Source: Methylibium petroleiphilum PM1 (lineage in GTDB: Bacteria; Pseudomonadota; Gammaproteobacteria; Burkholderiales; Burkholderiaceae_C). Taken from it: 64,000 nt of DNA. The notes under the pieces were generated by a model. It did no database searches. It was not told where the DNA came from and saw nothing but the letters and a program-made list of their open reading frames with translations. A program made the translations under genes and the position numbers. The stretch covers positions 806,001 through 870,000 of the forward strand of contig NC_008825.1 in NCBI RefSeq assembly GCF_000015725.1. The letters run 5' to 3'. Below, piece by piece: positions 45,848 through 54,802 of the stretch (position 1 is its first letter; each line of letters starts with the position of its first letter).

Positions 45848-46477
45848 CTAATCCGGGGCGCTCGACCGCAATCGCTCGACCATGCGAACCAGCTCAGGCA
45901 GTGACTTGGCGCTCATCTTCTGCATGAGCCGGTGACGGTGAACCTTCACGGTCTCTTCGGTGATACCGAGATCGAACGCGACCTGCTTGTTGCGCAGACC
46001 CTTGACCACTCCGACCAGCACCTCCCGTTCTCTGGCGGTGAGAGTTCCGTAGCTTTCTCGGACTTGCTCGACTTCAGCACGCTCACTTCGAGAATGCTGT
46101 TCCACCATGAATGCTGCAGCAATGGCATCAAGGAGGCATTGGTCCGAGAACGGCTTTGGAAGAAACTCCACGGCCCCCGCTTTGATCGCACGAACCGTCA
46201 TCGGGATATCGCCGTGACCGGATATGAAGATCACGGGAATGTGCTTGCCCGACGCGGAAATGTGGCGTTGCAGATCGAGCCCGTTCATCTCAGGCATGCG
46301 GACGTCGAGCACCAAGCATGACGGCGCCTCGTGCCATGCCGACTTGAGAAACGTCGTCGCAGATTCGAACACCTCGACCCGCATGCCGGCTGATCGAATC
46401 AGGCTGCTCAAAGCTTCACGCATCGCATGGTCGTCGTCGACGACATAGACGACCGGACGCGCAGGGCCTCCAGTCAT
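45848..46477 (-). CDS. todT: Response regulator, TodT/TmoT type (activator of toluene genes)
   Basis: This 209-residue FixJ/NarL-type regulator has a receiver domain (VYVVDDDHAMREAL, phospho-Asp58 in VLDVRMPEMNG, FISGHGDIPM, LPKPF) and a LuxR HTH (LTAREREVLVGVVKGLRNKQVAFDLGITEETVKVH). The ATG at 46477 has GGGAGG in front and gives the TodT-like N-terminus. An ATG at 46543, overlapping the kinase stop, would add 22 residues. It should bind the promoter of the divergent toluene operon when phosphorylated by the adjacent kinase. Confidence 0.92.
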   Translation of the reverse strand: MTGGPARPVVYVVDDDHAMREALSSLIRSAGMRVEVFESATTFLKSAWHEAPSCLVLDVRMPEMNGLDLQRHISASGKHIPVIFISGHGDIPMTVRAIKAGAVEFLPKPFSDQCLLDAIAAAFMVEQHSRSERAEVEQVRESYGTLTAREREVLVGVVKGLRNKQVAFDLGITEETVKVHRHRLMQKMSAKSLPELVRMVERLRSSAPD

Positions 46478-46539
46478 GCCATCGCCCTCCCGCCTTTCGG
46501 TCGAGCACAGGTCGTCGGCTCGTGAGCGAATGGGCTCGT

Positions 46540-49467
46540 TCATGGTTCGGCGTGCTCTGCGATCGGCAGACGGAACTGCAGCGTCAATCCTTGCGTCTTG
46601 TTCGCCTGGGCCCACAACCGTCCACCATGTGCCTCGACGATGGATCGGCAAATCGCCAGTCCCATACCCATGCCGTCGGGCTTGGTGGTGTAGAACGCTT
46701 CGAATATCCGCTCGAAATCAGCAGTCACCAGTCCTGTCCCTGAGTCGCTGACCGAAACATCGATATCTCCACCGTGCTTCACGACGCGCAGCTCCAGCTG
46801 ACGCTCAAGTGTCGCGCAGGAGCCCATGGCCTCGATGCCATTCATCATCAGATTGAGGATCACCTGCTGGAGCTGGACGCTGTCCGCGAACACGCGAGGC
46901 AGATCGGAGTCGACGTGCTTGATCAACTGGACGCCAGCGGATCTGAGCGAATCACGCGCCAGGCCTATGACATCTTCAACGACGTTGTCCATGCAGACCA
47001 TGGTTCGATCTGTCTTGCTCCGCTTGAGGAAACCCCTGATCCTGGCGATAACCTCGCTGGCCCGATTGGCATCTCGAACGATCCGCTGTATCGCATCCTG
47101 AACTTCGAGATCGTTTCGTGGTTCCGTCGAGAGCCAGCGCAGGCAGGCGTGGCCGTTGACAACGACGGCCGTGAGGGGCTGGTTGACTTCATGCGCAATC
47201 GAAGCTGCGAGTTCACCCATCGTTGTCACCCGCGAAACCCGTGCGAGCGCATCCTTGGTCTGAGCGAGTTCCACCTCCGCGCGCTTCTGCGTTGTGATGT
47301 CCTCGACAACCGTGATCAATGTGGGAGGCAGGTCCGAGGTGCCGGGAATGAGCGATTCACGAACGTTCGCCAGGATCGTCATGCCATTGCGATGCCGGTA
47401 CCTCCTTTGCTGTCGCATCTCTACCTGGCTGCCGTTGACGAGCCGTTCGAGTTGAAGGCGACGATCCTCATGGCCTGCTTCGGCATCTGTCATCAGGTTG
47501 CCGAGACCGATCAGCTCACTTTCGGTGTATCCCAGCATCTCCTGGAGCGCGGGATTTGCAGCGTGCATGTTTCCCTGTAGGTCGCTCAGTGATACGCCGA
47601 CGGCGGTGTTTTCGTAGACAGCCCGCCAGCGCCGCTCTGATTCCTTCAATGCATCGTGGCTCCGTTGAAGCCCCTGCTTGCTCGCAATGAGTTGCTGCGT
47701 CAACTGAGCAAGATCCTCGTTCTGCGACGCCAGCTCCTTCTGCAGCGCCTCGCGGGCCAGCTTCATCGTGACGATGTTTCGTACTCGAACGAGCAACTCG
47801 CGCGATGAAAATGGCTTGACGATGTAGTCCTGGACGGAGTCGGAGAGCAGCTTCAGGCGAAGGGACTCATCCGCCTTGGCTGACAACACGAGAACGGGAA
47901 TATGCGCGAGTTCTGGAGTCGACCGGAGCTCCGACACCAGCTTGTCGCCGCCGAGCTTCGGCATCATCAGATCTGTGATGATGGCATCGGGCGCCTGCGC
48001 CCGGGCCTGGGTGAGCGCTTGCAAGCCGTCTGCAGCGTGTACGACCCTGAAATCGCTGGAGAGGACCTCGACGATAAAGCGCCTCATGTCGGCGTTGTCC
48101 TCGGCGACCAGCACGAGAGGCTTTTCTGATCCAGACAGATCCGAGACGGCATCGAACTCGGCCCGCTGCAGCTCCTCTATGGTTCCGACGATCTGTCCGC
48201 GATTTCGGTTCCCGAGGGGCGAGTCGACGGACCTGATGTAAGCGCCCAATGGCGCTCGCGAAGGGAGCTCGACTCGAAACTGTGCACCTCCGCCGATGGC
48301 ATCGGAAACCGAGATCGTTCCGGTGTGAAGGTCCACGAACTCCTTGGCAATGGCCAGGCCGAGACCGGTCCCGCTGAAGCTTCGCGTGGTTCCACTCTGC
48401 GCCTGATGAAATCGCTCGAAGATCTCCTCTCGCAGATCGGCCCTGACGCCGCATCCACTGTCCTCGACGACAAGCTGGATGCTGTGGTCCGGGTTGGCTT
48501 CGAGGGAGCAGCGGATACGGCCGAAATCCGGTGTGAACTTGAATGCGTTCGACAGCAGATTGAGCAGGATCCGTTCGAACATCTGTTGGTCGACCTCGAC
48601 TTCCAGCGCCGCGGGAGCCTGAACAACGTAAGACAACGAGCGCTCCGCCGCGACGGCCTCGAAGTGCGCGGCAAGAGTGCGAACCTCCGCAGCCAGGTCG
48701 ACGCGGGTATAACGAAGCGCCATCTTTCCGGCATCGAACTTCGCCAGATCCAGAAGGTCGTTGACATGCTTCATCAGCATCGCCGCATTGCGCTGGATGA
48801 CCCGAAGATCGCGCCGCTGAGCGTCGCTGAGCCCTTCGCTTGTTGCGAGTAGCGACTCTGACGGGCCGAGTATCAGCGCGAGCGGAGTCCGCAGTTCGTG
48901 GCTGACGTTCGCGAAGAAGTCGCTCTTGGCATCGTCGAGACGCTGGATCTTGTCGAGCAATCTTTGCAGTTCGCGGTTCTTGCGCGCTATCTCCGCTTCG
49001 GCGCGCTTCTTGTCTGTGATATTTCTGCCTTCTGGCAACAGGAACACGATCTTCCCGGAGTTGTCTCGGATGGGCAGCAAGGAATAGTCGATCAGGATCG
49101 TCTCCTGACCACCTTGTTGCCCATAGATCTCGAAATCACGGCGAACGAACTCGCCTTCGCCAGCTCGGCGGATGACCTCACGTTGCTCCCTCCGAACCTC
49201 GGGAGAGGTTGCCCACCAGCGTGCCTCCCAGAACGGTCTGCCTTGGATGTCGTCGAGCGCGATGCCGGCACCTTCCAGTGCTGCACGATTGATCTCGAGC
49301 GTCGTTCCGTGGGCATCGAGCAGGCCGACAAATTCGTAGAGTTCGTCGAGCACGATACGGGCGAGCTTCTCGCGGTGAGTCTGCACATCGTCCGTGGCGC
49401 GCAATGTGACATCGCGAACGCAGAGCGAATCAGAGGCGGCAAAAAGCTGGCGGTTGATATTGGGCAT
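46540..49467 (-). CDS. todS: TodS/TmoS-type hybrid sensor kinase for aromatic hydrocarbons
   Basis: This 975-residue soluble kinase has the order PAS1 (~30-155), HisKA/HATPase (His190 in SHELRTP), receiver (Asp499 in IITDLMMP), PAS2 (~610-730) and a second HisKA/HATPase (His759 in AHEVNQP). These positions almost coincide with those of Pseudomonas TodS (His190, Asp500, His760). The residues reported to line the toluene pocket of TodS, Phe46, Ile74, Phe79 and Ile114, are all present at the same numbers. There is no membrane segment, so it senses cytoplasmic toluene-type effectors and signals to the TodT gene that follows. Confidence 0.95.
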   Translation of the reverse strand: MPNINRQLFAASDSLCVRDVTLRATDDVQTHREKLARIVLDELYEFVGLLDAHGTTLEINRAALEGAGIALDDIQGRPFWEARWWATSPEVRREQREVIRRAGEGEFVRRDFEIYGQQGGQETILIDYSLLPIRDNSGKIVFLLPEGRNITDKKRAEAEIARKNRELQRLLDKIQRLDDAKSDFFANVSHELRTPLALILGPSESLLATSEGLSDAQRRDLRVIQRNAAMLMKHVNDLLDLAKFDAGKMALRYTRVDLAAEVRTLAAHFEAVAAERSLSYVVQAPAALEVEVDQQMFERILLNLLSNAFKFTPDFGRIRCSLEANPDHSIQLVVEDSGCGVRADLREEIFERFHQAQSGTTRSFSGTGLGLAIAKEFVDLHTGTISVSDAIGGGAQFRVELPSRAPLGAYIRSVDSPLGNRNRGQIVGTIEELQRAEFDAVSDLSGSEKPLVLVAEDNADMRRFIVEVLSSDFRVVHAADGLQALTQARAQAPDAIITDLMMPKLGGDKLVSELRSTPELAHIPVLVLSAKADESLRLKLLSDSVQDYIVKPFSSRELLVRVRNIVTMKLAREALQKELASQNEDLAQLTQQLIASKQGLQRSHDALKESERRWRAVYENTAVGVSLSDLQGNMHAANPALQEMLGYTESELIGLGNLMTDAEAGHEDRRLQLERLVNGSQVEMRQQRRYRHRNGMTILANVRESLIPGTSDLPPTLITVVEDITTQKRAEVELAQTKDALARVSRVTTMGELAASIAHEVNQPLTAVVVNGHACLRWLSTEPRNDLEVQDAIQRIVRDANRASEVIARIRGFLKRSKTDRTMVCMDNVVEDVIGLARDSLRSAGVQLIKHVDSDLPRVFADSVQLQQVILNLMMNGIEAMGSCATLERQLELRVVKHGGDIDVSVSDSGTGLVTADFERIFEAFYTTKPDGMGMGLAICRSIVEAHGGRLWAQANKTQGLTLQFRLPIAEHAEP

Positions 49468-50060
49468 GACCGGATTTCAGCAAGATGATGCGCGCTATCG
49501 CAGCGATCGCCGACCAAGACTACTGGAAGACATTGGAGGCTTGCGGCGGGTTTTCACTAGGGGTTCGCTCGGCTGCCGAAGGACTCTCGAACTGACGGTG
49601 CCGAGGGGCCTGACCGGCGAAAGCACGGAGTCTGCGAACCCCGTAAACCAAAGTGCAATGGCGCCCGGATCGAGGCGCGCATAAGCTGCGTTCCAGATCA
49701 AGAAGAAGCAGAACGTCGTGCCTCGCTGGGGAGCTGGCGCAGAGCACAAGTGCTGGGACAGGAGACATTCGTATGGTCATGCCTTCTACTGAGCCGGCGC
49801 CGTGGCGCCGAGTGCAGAAGCGTGCGGCGAACGAAAGATTTTTTTCGACGGTTGGTGCCGGGGGTATGAGCAACGTGACCTTCGGCAGTTCGACACCTCA
49901 CGCATTGAAAGCCGAGGTCGTCTGCGCCGCTCGAGCCGGTGTTGACGCTCCGCGATGAACGCCTCCGTCGATTCGATGCGGTGACTTGGATCGAACGTGT
50001 CTGTGTATCAAAGCCCGAGCGCGTTGCCGCTCGGATCTGTCAGGTCTAACGGAGAGAACG
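49468..50060. other. Gene-free divergent control region of the toluene module
   Basis: No convincing gene lies in these 593 bp between todS and tmoA, so the tmo promoter should be here. A GC palindrome (CGGCGCC-GT-GGCGCCG, 49795-49810) and a T-run (49840-49846) are visible. I could not find a clear ATAAAC-type tod box or a -24/-12 promoter. The stretch just before tmoA carries GGAGAG at the ribosome-site position. Confidence 0.5.
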
Positions 50061-51560
50061 ATGGCGCTACTTGAGCGGATGGATTGGTACGACCTCGCGC
50101 GGACCACCAATTGGACGCCGACCTACGTCAGCGAGGCAGAGCTGTTTCCGACCGAGATGTCGGGGGACATGGGAATCCCGATGTCCGAATGGGAGAAGTA
50201 CGACGAGCCGTACAAGCAGACGTATTCGGAGTACGTGAAGATCCAGCGTGAGAAGGATTCAGGCGCCTATTCGGTGAAGGGCGCGCTGGAGCGGAGCAAG
50301 ATGCTGGAAAACGCTGACCCAGGCTGGATCAGCGTGATCAAGGCGCACTACGGTGCGATCGCGCGTGCGGAGTATGCGGCAGCGTCCGCGGAGTCGCGCA
50401 TGGCGCGCTTCGCCAAGGCGCCGGGTCAGCGCAACATGGCGACGATGGGCATGCTCGACGAGATCCGCCATGGCCAGATCCAGCTGTTCTTCCCGCACGA
50501 GCACGTGTCGAAAGATCGTCAATTCGACTGGGCATTCAAGGCCTACGACACGAATGAATGGGGCGCCATTGCCGCGCGCCACATGTTCGACGACATGATG
50601 AACACGCGCAGTGCGGTGGCCATCGGGTTGATGTTGACCTTCGCCTTCGAGACCGGTTTCACCAACATGCAGTTCCTCGGTCTGGCAGCGGACGCCGCTG
50701 AGGCGGGCGACTGGACCTTCGCCAGCATGATCTCCAGCGTCCAGACGGATGAGTCTCGTCATGCTCAGATCGGCGGTCCGCTGGTGCCGATCCTGATCGC
50801 GAACGGCAAGAAGGCCGAGGCTCAACGCATGATCGACGTTGCGTTCTGGCGCTCTTGGAAGCTGTTCACTGTGCTGACCGGACCGATGATGGACTACTAC
50901 ACGCCGCTCGCGCATCGCAAGCAGTCGTTCAAGGAGTTCATGCAGGAGTTCATCGTCACGCAGTTCGAGCGCTCCATCCTGGATCTGGGACTCGAACGAC
51001 CCTGGTACTGGGACCAGTTCCTGGCGGAACTGGATTACCAGCACCATGGCATGCACCTGGGGGTGTGGTTCTGGCGTCCAACCGTCTGGTGGAACCCGGC
51101 TGCAGGCGTCACGCCCGAGGAACGTGCGTGGCTGGAGGAAAAGTATCCGGGCTGGAACGACACGTGGGGCAAGAGCTGGGACGTCATCGTCGACAACCTG
51201 TTGAAAGACAAGCGCGAGCTCACGTATCCGGAAACGCTTCCGGTGGTGTGCAACATGTGCAATCTGCCGATCAACGCAACACCTGGCGATCCCTGGAAGG
51301 TCCGAGACCATTCGTTGGAGCGCAAGTCGCGCTGGTATCACTTCTGTTCAGAAGGCTGCAAATGGTGCTTCGAGCAGGAGCCTGAGCGCTACGAGGGCCA
51401 CCTGTCGCTGATCGATCGCTTCCTCGCAGGGTTGATCCAGCCGATGGACCTGGGCGGAGGTCTCAAGTACATGGGCCTGGCACCCGGCGAGATCGGTGAT
51501 GACGCCCATGGCTATGCCTGGCTCGATGCCTACCGCCAAGTGCCCAAGGCAGCCGCCTGA
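50061..51560 (+). CDS. tmoA: Toluene monooxygenase hydroxylase alpha subunit
   Basis: This 499-residue di-iron subunit has all six ligands at the numbers known for toluene 4-monooxygenase: Glu104, Glu134, His137, Glu197, Glu231 and His234. Thr201 and Gln228 are also present. Ile100 at the pocket entrance is kept, and position 103 is Ala. The C-terminal cysteines (CNMCNLP, HFCSEGCKWCF) are typical of the family. The ATG at 50061 gives the standard N-terminus MALLERMDWYDL. It heads a six-gene monooxygenase operon. Confidence 0.97.
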   Translation: MALLERMDWYDLARTTNWTPTYVSEAELFPTEMSGDMGIPMSEWEKYDEPYKQTYSEYVKIQREKDSGAYSVKGALERSKMLENADPGWISVIKAHYGAIARAEYAAASAESRMARFAKAPGQRNMATMGMLDEIRHGQIQLFFPHEHVSKDRQFDWAFKAYDTNEWGAIAARHMFDDMMNTRSAVAIGLMLTFAFETGFTNMQFLGLAADAAEAGDWTFASMISSVQTDESRHAQIGGPLVPILIANGKKAEAQRMIDVAFWRSWKLFTVLTGPMMDYYTPLAHRKQSFKEFMQEFIVTQFERSILDLGLERPWYWDQFLAELDYQHHGMHLGVWFWRPTVWWNPAAGVTPEERAWLEEKYPGWNDTWGKSWDVIVDNLLKDKRELTYPETLPVVCNMCNLPINATPGDPWKVRDHSLERKSRWYHFCSEGCKWCFEQEPERYEGHLSLIDRFLAGLIQPMDLGGGLKYMGLAPGEIGDDAHGYAWLDAYRQVPKAAA

Positions 51561-51651
51561 GCTTCATCGCCGCAACATCAGTTCGACGACCTCACTCCAC
51601 CGGCGACTTCGGTTCGCCGGGAGTAATCCCTTTTGCCTGAAGGAGCATTCG

Positions 51652-51924
51652 ATGGCCCTTTTCCCGCTGACTTCCAACTTCCAAGGCGACTTCGTGCTGC
51701 AGCTTTTGCCTGTCGATACGGAGCACACCATGGACCAGGTAGCCGCTGCAGCGGCCCATCACTCCGTGGGGCGCCGGGTGGCATCGCGTCCAGGCAACGT
51801 CATGCGCGTCCGCCGCCAGGGAGCGAGCGAACCTTTCCCCCGGAACACCACCGTTGCGACATCGGGATTGGCGCCGATGGAGTGCATCGAGATCGTCTGG
51901 GAGCCCTCCACGGCTGTCTGCTGA
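51652..51924 (+). CDS. tmoB: Toluene monooxygenase hydroxylase gamma subunit
   Basis: This 90-residue protein (MALFPLTSNFQGDFVLQLLPVD start) matches TmoB/TbuU, the small ubiquitin-fold subunit of the (alpha-beta-gamma)2 hydroxylase. It follows tmoA by 91 bp with AAGGAG before the ATG. The order A-B-C-D-E-F is the canonical four-component arrangement. Confidence 0.95.
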   Translation: MALFPLTSNFQGDFVLQLLPVDTEHTMDQVAAAAAHHSVGRRVASRPGNVMRVRRQGASEPFPRNTTVATSGLAPMECIEIVWEPSTAVC

Positions 51925-51943
51925 TCACCACGGTATCGACGCT

Positions 51944-52279
51944 ATGGCTTTCAACAAGGTTTGCTCGCTGGACGATGTCTGGGAAGGCGAGATGGAGTGT
52001 TACGAGGTCGACGGACAGGAGGTCCTGCTGGTCGCGCTCGAAGGCGGCGCGATGAAGGCGTACCAGGCGGTGTGCCCCCATCAGGACATTCCGCTCGTCG
52101 AAGGAAGGTTCGACGGCAAGAACCTGATCTGCCGGGCCCACCAATGGGTGTTCGATGCCTGCACGGGCGTGGGCATCAATCCTGGTGACTGTCGGCTCGC
52201 CAGCTACCCGATCAGGATCGATGGCAACGACGTGTTCATCGATACCGCTGATGTCAAGCCATTGTTTGCACACAGCTGA
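51944..52279 (+). CDS. tmoC: Toluene monooxygenase Rieske ferredoxin
   Basis: This 111-residue ferredoxin has the Rieske motifs AVCPHQDIPL and CRAHQWVFD (Cys-x-His and Cys-x2-His). It carries electrons from the TmoF reductase to the di-iron hydroxylase. The gap to tmoB is 19 bases. Confidence 0.96.
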   Translation: MAFNKVCSLDDVWEGEMECYEVDGQEVLLVALEGGAMKAYQAVCPHQDIPLVEGRFDGKNLICRAHQWVFDACTGVGINPGDCRLASYPIRIDGNDVFIDTADVKPLFAHS

Positions 52280-52309
52280 GAACCCATCACTTCGTTCGAG
52301 GATGAAAAC

Positions 52310-52618
52310 ATGAGCAGCAGTGGAACCGCACACGAGAACAACTACGTCGGTCCGATCATGCGCCAGGGCGAGCTGGCCCGGGCGGTGGCGGAAGCCGCCG
52401 AGATCGACAACCCCGGCAGAACCGTCTCGGTGTTCGACAAGGTGGCTTATCTGCGGATCCAGGCGGACGACGAGATCGTCATCCGCCGGCAAACCGTCGA
52501 GGAGATGCTCGGTCGCCCTTTCAGGATGAGAGAACTGGAGGTTGACCTCTCTTCGTTCGCAGGGCAAATAGAGATCTCGGATGAAAAAGTCCGCTTCTAC
52601 TTCAAGCGCCATCTCTGA
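52310..52618 (+). CDS. tmoD: Toluene monooxygenase effector (coupling) protein
   Basis: This 102-residue cofactor-less protein binds the hydroxylase and tunes its di-iron site. Matching features are NNYVGPIMRQGELARAV, the central VFDKVAYLRIQADDE and a C-terminal aromatic FYFKRHL. It lies between the ferredoxin and the beta subunit, as in other tmo operons. Confidence 0.95.
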   Translation: MSSSGTAHENNYVGPIMRQGELARAVAEAAEIDNPGRTVSVFDKVAYLRIQADDEIVIRRQTVEEMLGRPFRMRELEVDLSSFAGQIEISDEKVRFYFKRHL

Positions 52619-52665
52619 ACCGACCGATCGCTTCCCCCCAAAACAATGATTGCAGGAGACATCGC

Positions 52666-53652
52666 ATGAGCGAAGCCGAGGTTCTCAAGCCCCTGAAGAC
52701 GTGGAGTCATCTGGCGTCGCGACGCCGCAAACCCAGCGAATACGAGATCGTTTCGGTCGGCTTGCACTACAGCGATCGTGACGCCGATGCGCCGTTCGAA
52801 CTCGATCCGAACATGCAGATGGCGCGCTGGTACAAGACCTACCGCAATGCCAGTCCCCTGAGACACGATGACTGGAACGTCTTCCGTGATCCGGATGAAC
52901 TGGTCTACCGCACCTACAACATGTTGCAGGACGGACAGGAGACCTACGTCGTCGGGCTGTTCGATCAGTTCAACGAGCGTGAGCATGACAAGGCACTCGA
53001 GCCTACGTGGGCAGGTACGCTGGCGCGGCTCTATGCGCCGGGACGCTACCTGTTCCACGCGTTGCAGATGGCGTCGGCCTATGTGATGCAGATGGCGCCC
53101 GCGAGCACGATCACCAACTGTGCGGCGTTTCAGGCTGCCGACTCGCTGCGCTGGCTCAGCCACGCGGCTTACCGTACCAAGGAGCTTTCGCTCAACTTCC
53201 CCGAAAAGGGCTTCGGCGCCTACGAGCGACGCTACTGGGAGACCGATGCCGCCTGGCAAGGCTTTCGGGAACTGATGGAGCGGGTGCTTGTGACCTGGGA
53301 TTGGGCCGAGGCCTTCGTGGCGCTGAATCTAGTGGCCAAGCCAGCCATCGAGGAGGCCGTGCTGCGCAAGCTCGGCGAAGCCGGCCGTCACAACGGCGAC
53401 ACGTTGCTCGGCATGCTGACCGATGCAGAGCTTCTGGATGCTGAACGTCACCGTCGCTGGGCTTCTGCGCTGGTGCGGCTGGCCATTTCCAAAGAGGGCA
53501 ATGCCGCAGTCCTCAAGGGCTGGATCGCCAAGTGGGAGCCCCTGGCAGACAGGGCCATCGACGGATTCTGCGCCGCCGTGCCCGACGTTCCGAACGCCGC
53601 GGAAGGTGCCAAGTCGGCGGCGCGGACGTTCCGAAGCTCGTTGGGCATCTAG
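52666..53652 (+). CDS. tmoE: Toluene monooxygenase hydroxylase beta subunit
   Basis: This 328-residue structural subunit is related to the alpha subunit but lacks the iron ligands. LKTWSHLASRRRKPSEYEIVS and ALQMASAYVMQMAPASTITNCA are recognisable. It is the fifth gene of the operon. About 100 bases separate it from tmoF. Confidence 0.95.
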   Translation: MSEAEVLKPLKTWSHLASRRRKPSEYEIVSVGLHYSDRDADAPFELDPNMQMARWYKTYRNASPLRHDDWNVFRDPDELVYRTYNMLQDGQETYVVGLFDQFNEREHDKALEPTWAGTLARLYAPGRYLFHALQMASAYVMQMAPASTITNCAAFQAADSLRWLSHAAYRTKELSLNFPEKGFGAYERRYWETDAAWQGFRELMERVLVTWDWAEAFVALNLVAKPAIEEAVLRKLGEAGRHNGDTLLGMLTDAELLDAERHRRWASALVRLAISKEGNAAVLKGWIAKWEPLADRAIDGFCAAVPDVPNAAEGAKSAARTFRSSLGI

Positions 53653-53753
53653 ATCTGTCGGCCGCTTCGGTGGCCGGTCCATCCGACGCCGCGATCACGG
53701 ATTGCGCCCATCAACGGGTGCAACGGCGGAGCGCTGCCGAGAGGAAAATCCAC

Positions 53754-54773
53754 GTGAGTCATGCGATCCACATCGACGGGTGTTCAGCAAGCTTCACGCA
53801 GCGGGGTCAAGACACCTTGCTTCGCGCCGCGCTGCGCAACGGAGTGGGCTTCCCGTACGAATGCAGTTCTGGGGGATGTGGTAGCTGCAAGTTCGATCTT
53901 GTCGCAGGAGAGGTGATGGTGCTCTGGCCCGAAGCACCGGGCCTGACAGAGCGTGACCGTCGCAAGGGTCGTCAGCTGGCCTGCCAATGCGTGCCAACGA
54001 GCGATCTCACGATCAGGGTACGCAGCGATCCGGAGTGCGTACCGAGGATCATGCCGCGCCGCCTGCGCGCCCGGCTGATCGGCGTTGTCGACATCACGCA
54101 CGACCTCCGTGAGTTCCGATTCGCTGGGAAGGAGCCTGCGGACTTTCTACCAGGGCAGTACGCCAGCATTGCGATCGAAGGCGTGAACGCGCCGCGTAGC
54201 TACTCCATGTCCAATTTGGCCAATCCGCAAGGCGAGTGGCATTTCCAGATTCGCCGTGTTCCTCGCGGACGGGCCAGCAACATGCTGTTCGACAACGTCA
54301 GGTTGAATGACGAGGTGGAGATCGACGGCCCGTACGGGTTGGCCTATCTGCGGAACGACAACGAGCGCGACATCGTCTGCGTCGCCGGAGGGTCGGGCCT
54401 GGCGCCGATGGTCTCGATCGCGCGTGGTGCGGCGGCTGCCGGATTGCTGGCGACGAGACGATTGCATTTCATCTATGGCGGGCGCGCGCCGCGCGACCTG
54501 TGCGGGGAAGCCCAGCTGCGCGCACTTCCGGGTTATGGCGACACCATCAGCTATCACCCCGTCGTATCGGATGCGCGCAGCGCCGAGGAGGCCGGCTGGA
54601 CCGGCAATGTCGGATTCGTCCACGAGTGGCTCCCGCGGCTGCTTGGAGATCGAATGGCCGAGCAGGAGATCTATTTCGCCGGTCCGCCGCCGATGACGCA
54701 GGCGATCCAGGAAATGCTGATGGTTCGCTACCGAATTCCGTTCCAGCAGATCCACTTCGACAGGTACTTCTGA
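53754..54773 (+). CDS. tmoF: Toluene monooxygenase NADH:ferredoxin reductase
   Basis: This 339-residue reductase has a plant-type 2Fe-2S domain (YECSSGGCGSCKFD, CQCVPTSDL), an FAD domain (RSYSMSN) and an NAD domain (VAGGSGLAPMVSI, IYFAGPPPMTQA). The start is the GTG at 53754, with AGAGGA upstream; longer in-frame sequence would overlap tmoE and looks non-coding. It supplies electrons to TmoC. Confidence 0.94.
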   Translation: MSHAIHIDGCSASFTQRGQDTLLRAALRNGVGFPYECSSGGCGSCKFDLVAGEVMVLWPEAPGLTERDRRKGRQLACQCVPTSDLTIRVRSDPECVPRIMPRRLRARLIGVVDITHDLREFRFAGKEPADFLPGQYASIAIEGVNAPRSYSMSNLANPQGEWHFQIRRVPRGRASNMLFDNVRLNDEVEIDGPYGLAYLRNDNERDIVCVAGGSGLAPMVSIARGAAAAGLLATRRLHFIYGGRAPRDLCGEAQLRALPGYGDTISYHPVVSDARSAEEAGWTGNVGFVHEWLPRLLGDRMAEQEIYFAGPPPMTQAIQEMLMVRYRIPFQQIHFDRYF

Positions 54774-54802
54774 TCGATCCCTGAACAACGAGGAGGAAAG
54801 CG

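Noticed and set aside
49795-49846. GC palindrome followed at distance by a T-run, as a rho-independent terminator
   Set aside because: The T-run begins about 30 bases after the stem, too far for a standard terminator.
49840-49870. Possible sigma-54 (-24/-12) promoter before tmoA
   Set aside because: TTGGTGCCGGGGGTATG does not keep the GG and GC dinucleotides at the required spacing.
49653-49958. A ~100-codon open frame in the control region before tmoA
   Set aside because: No ribosome site, no family resemblance, and it overlaps the likely promoter region.
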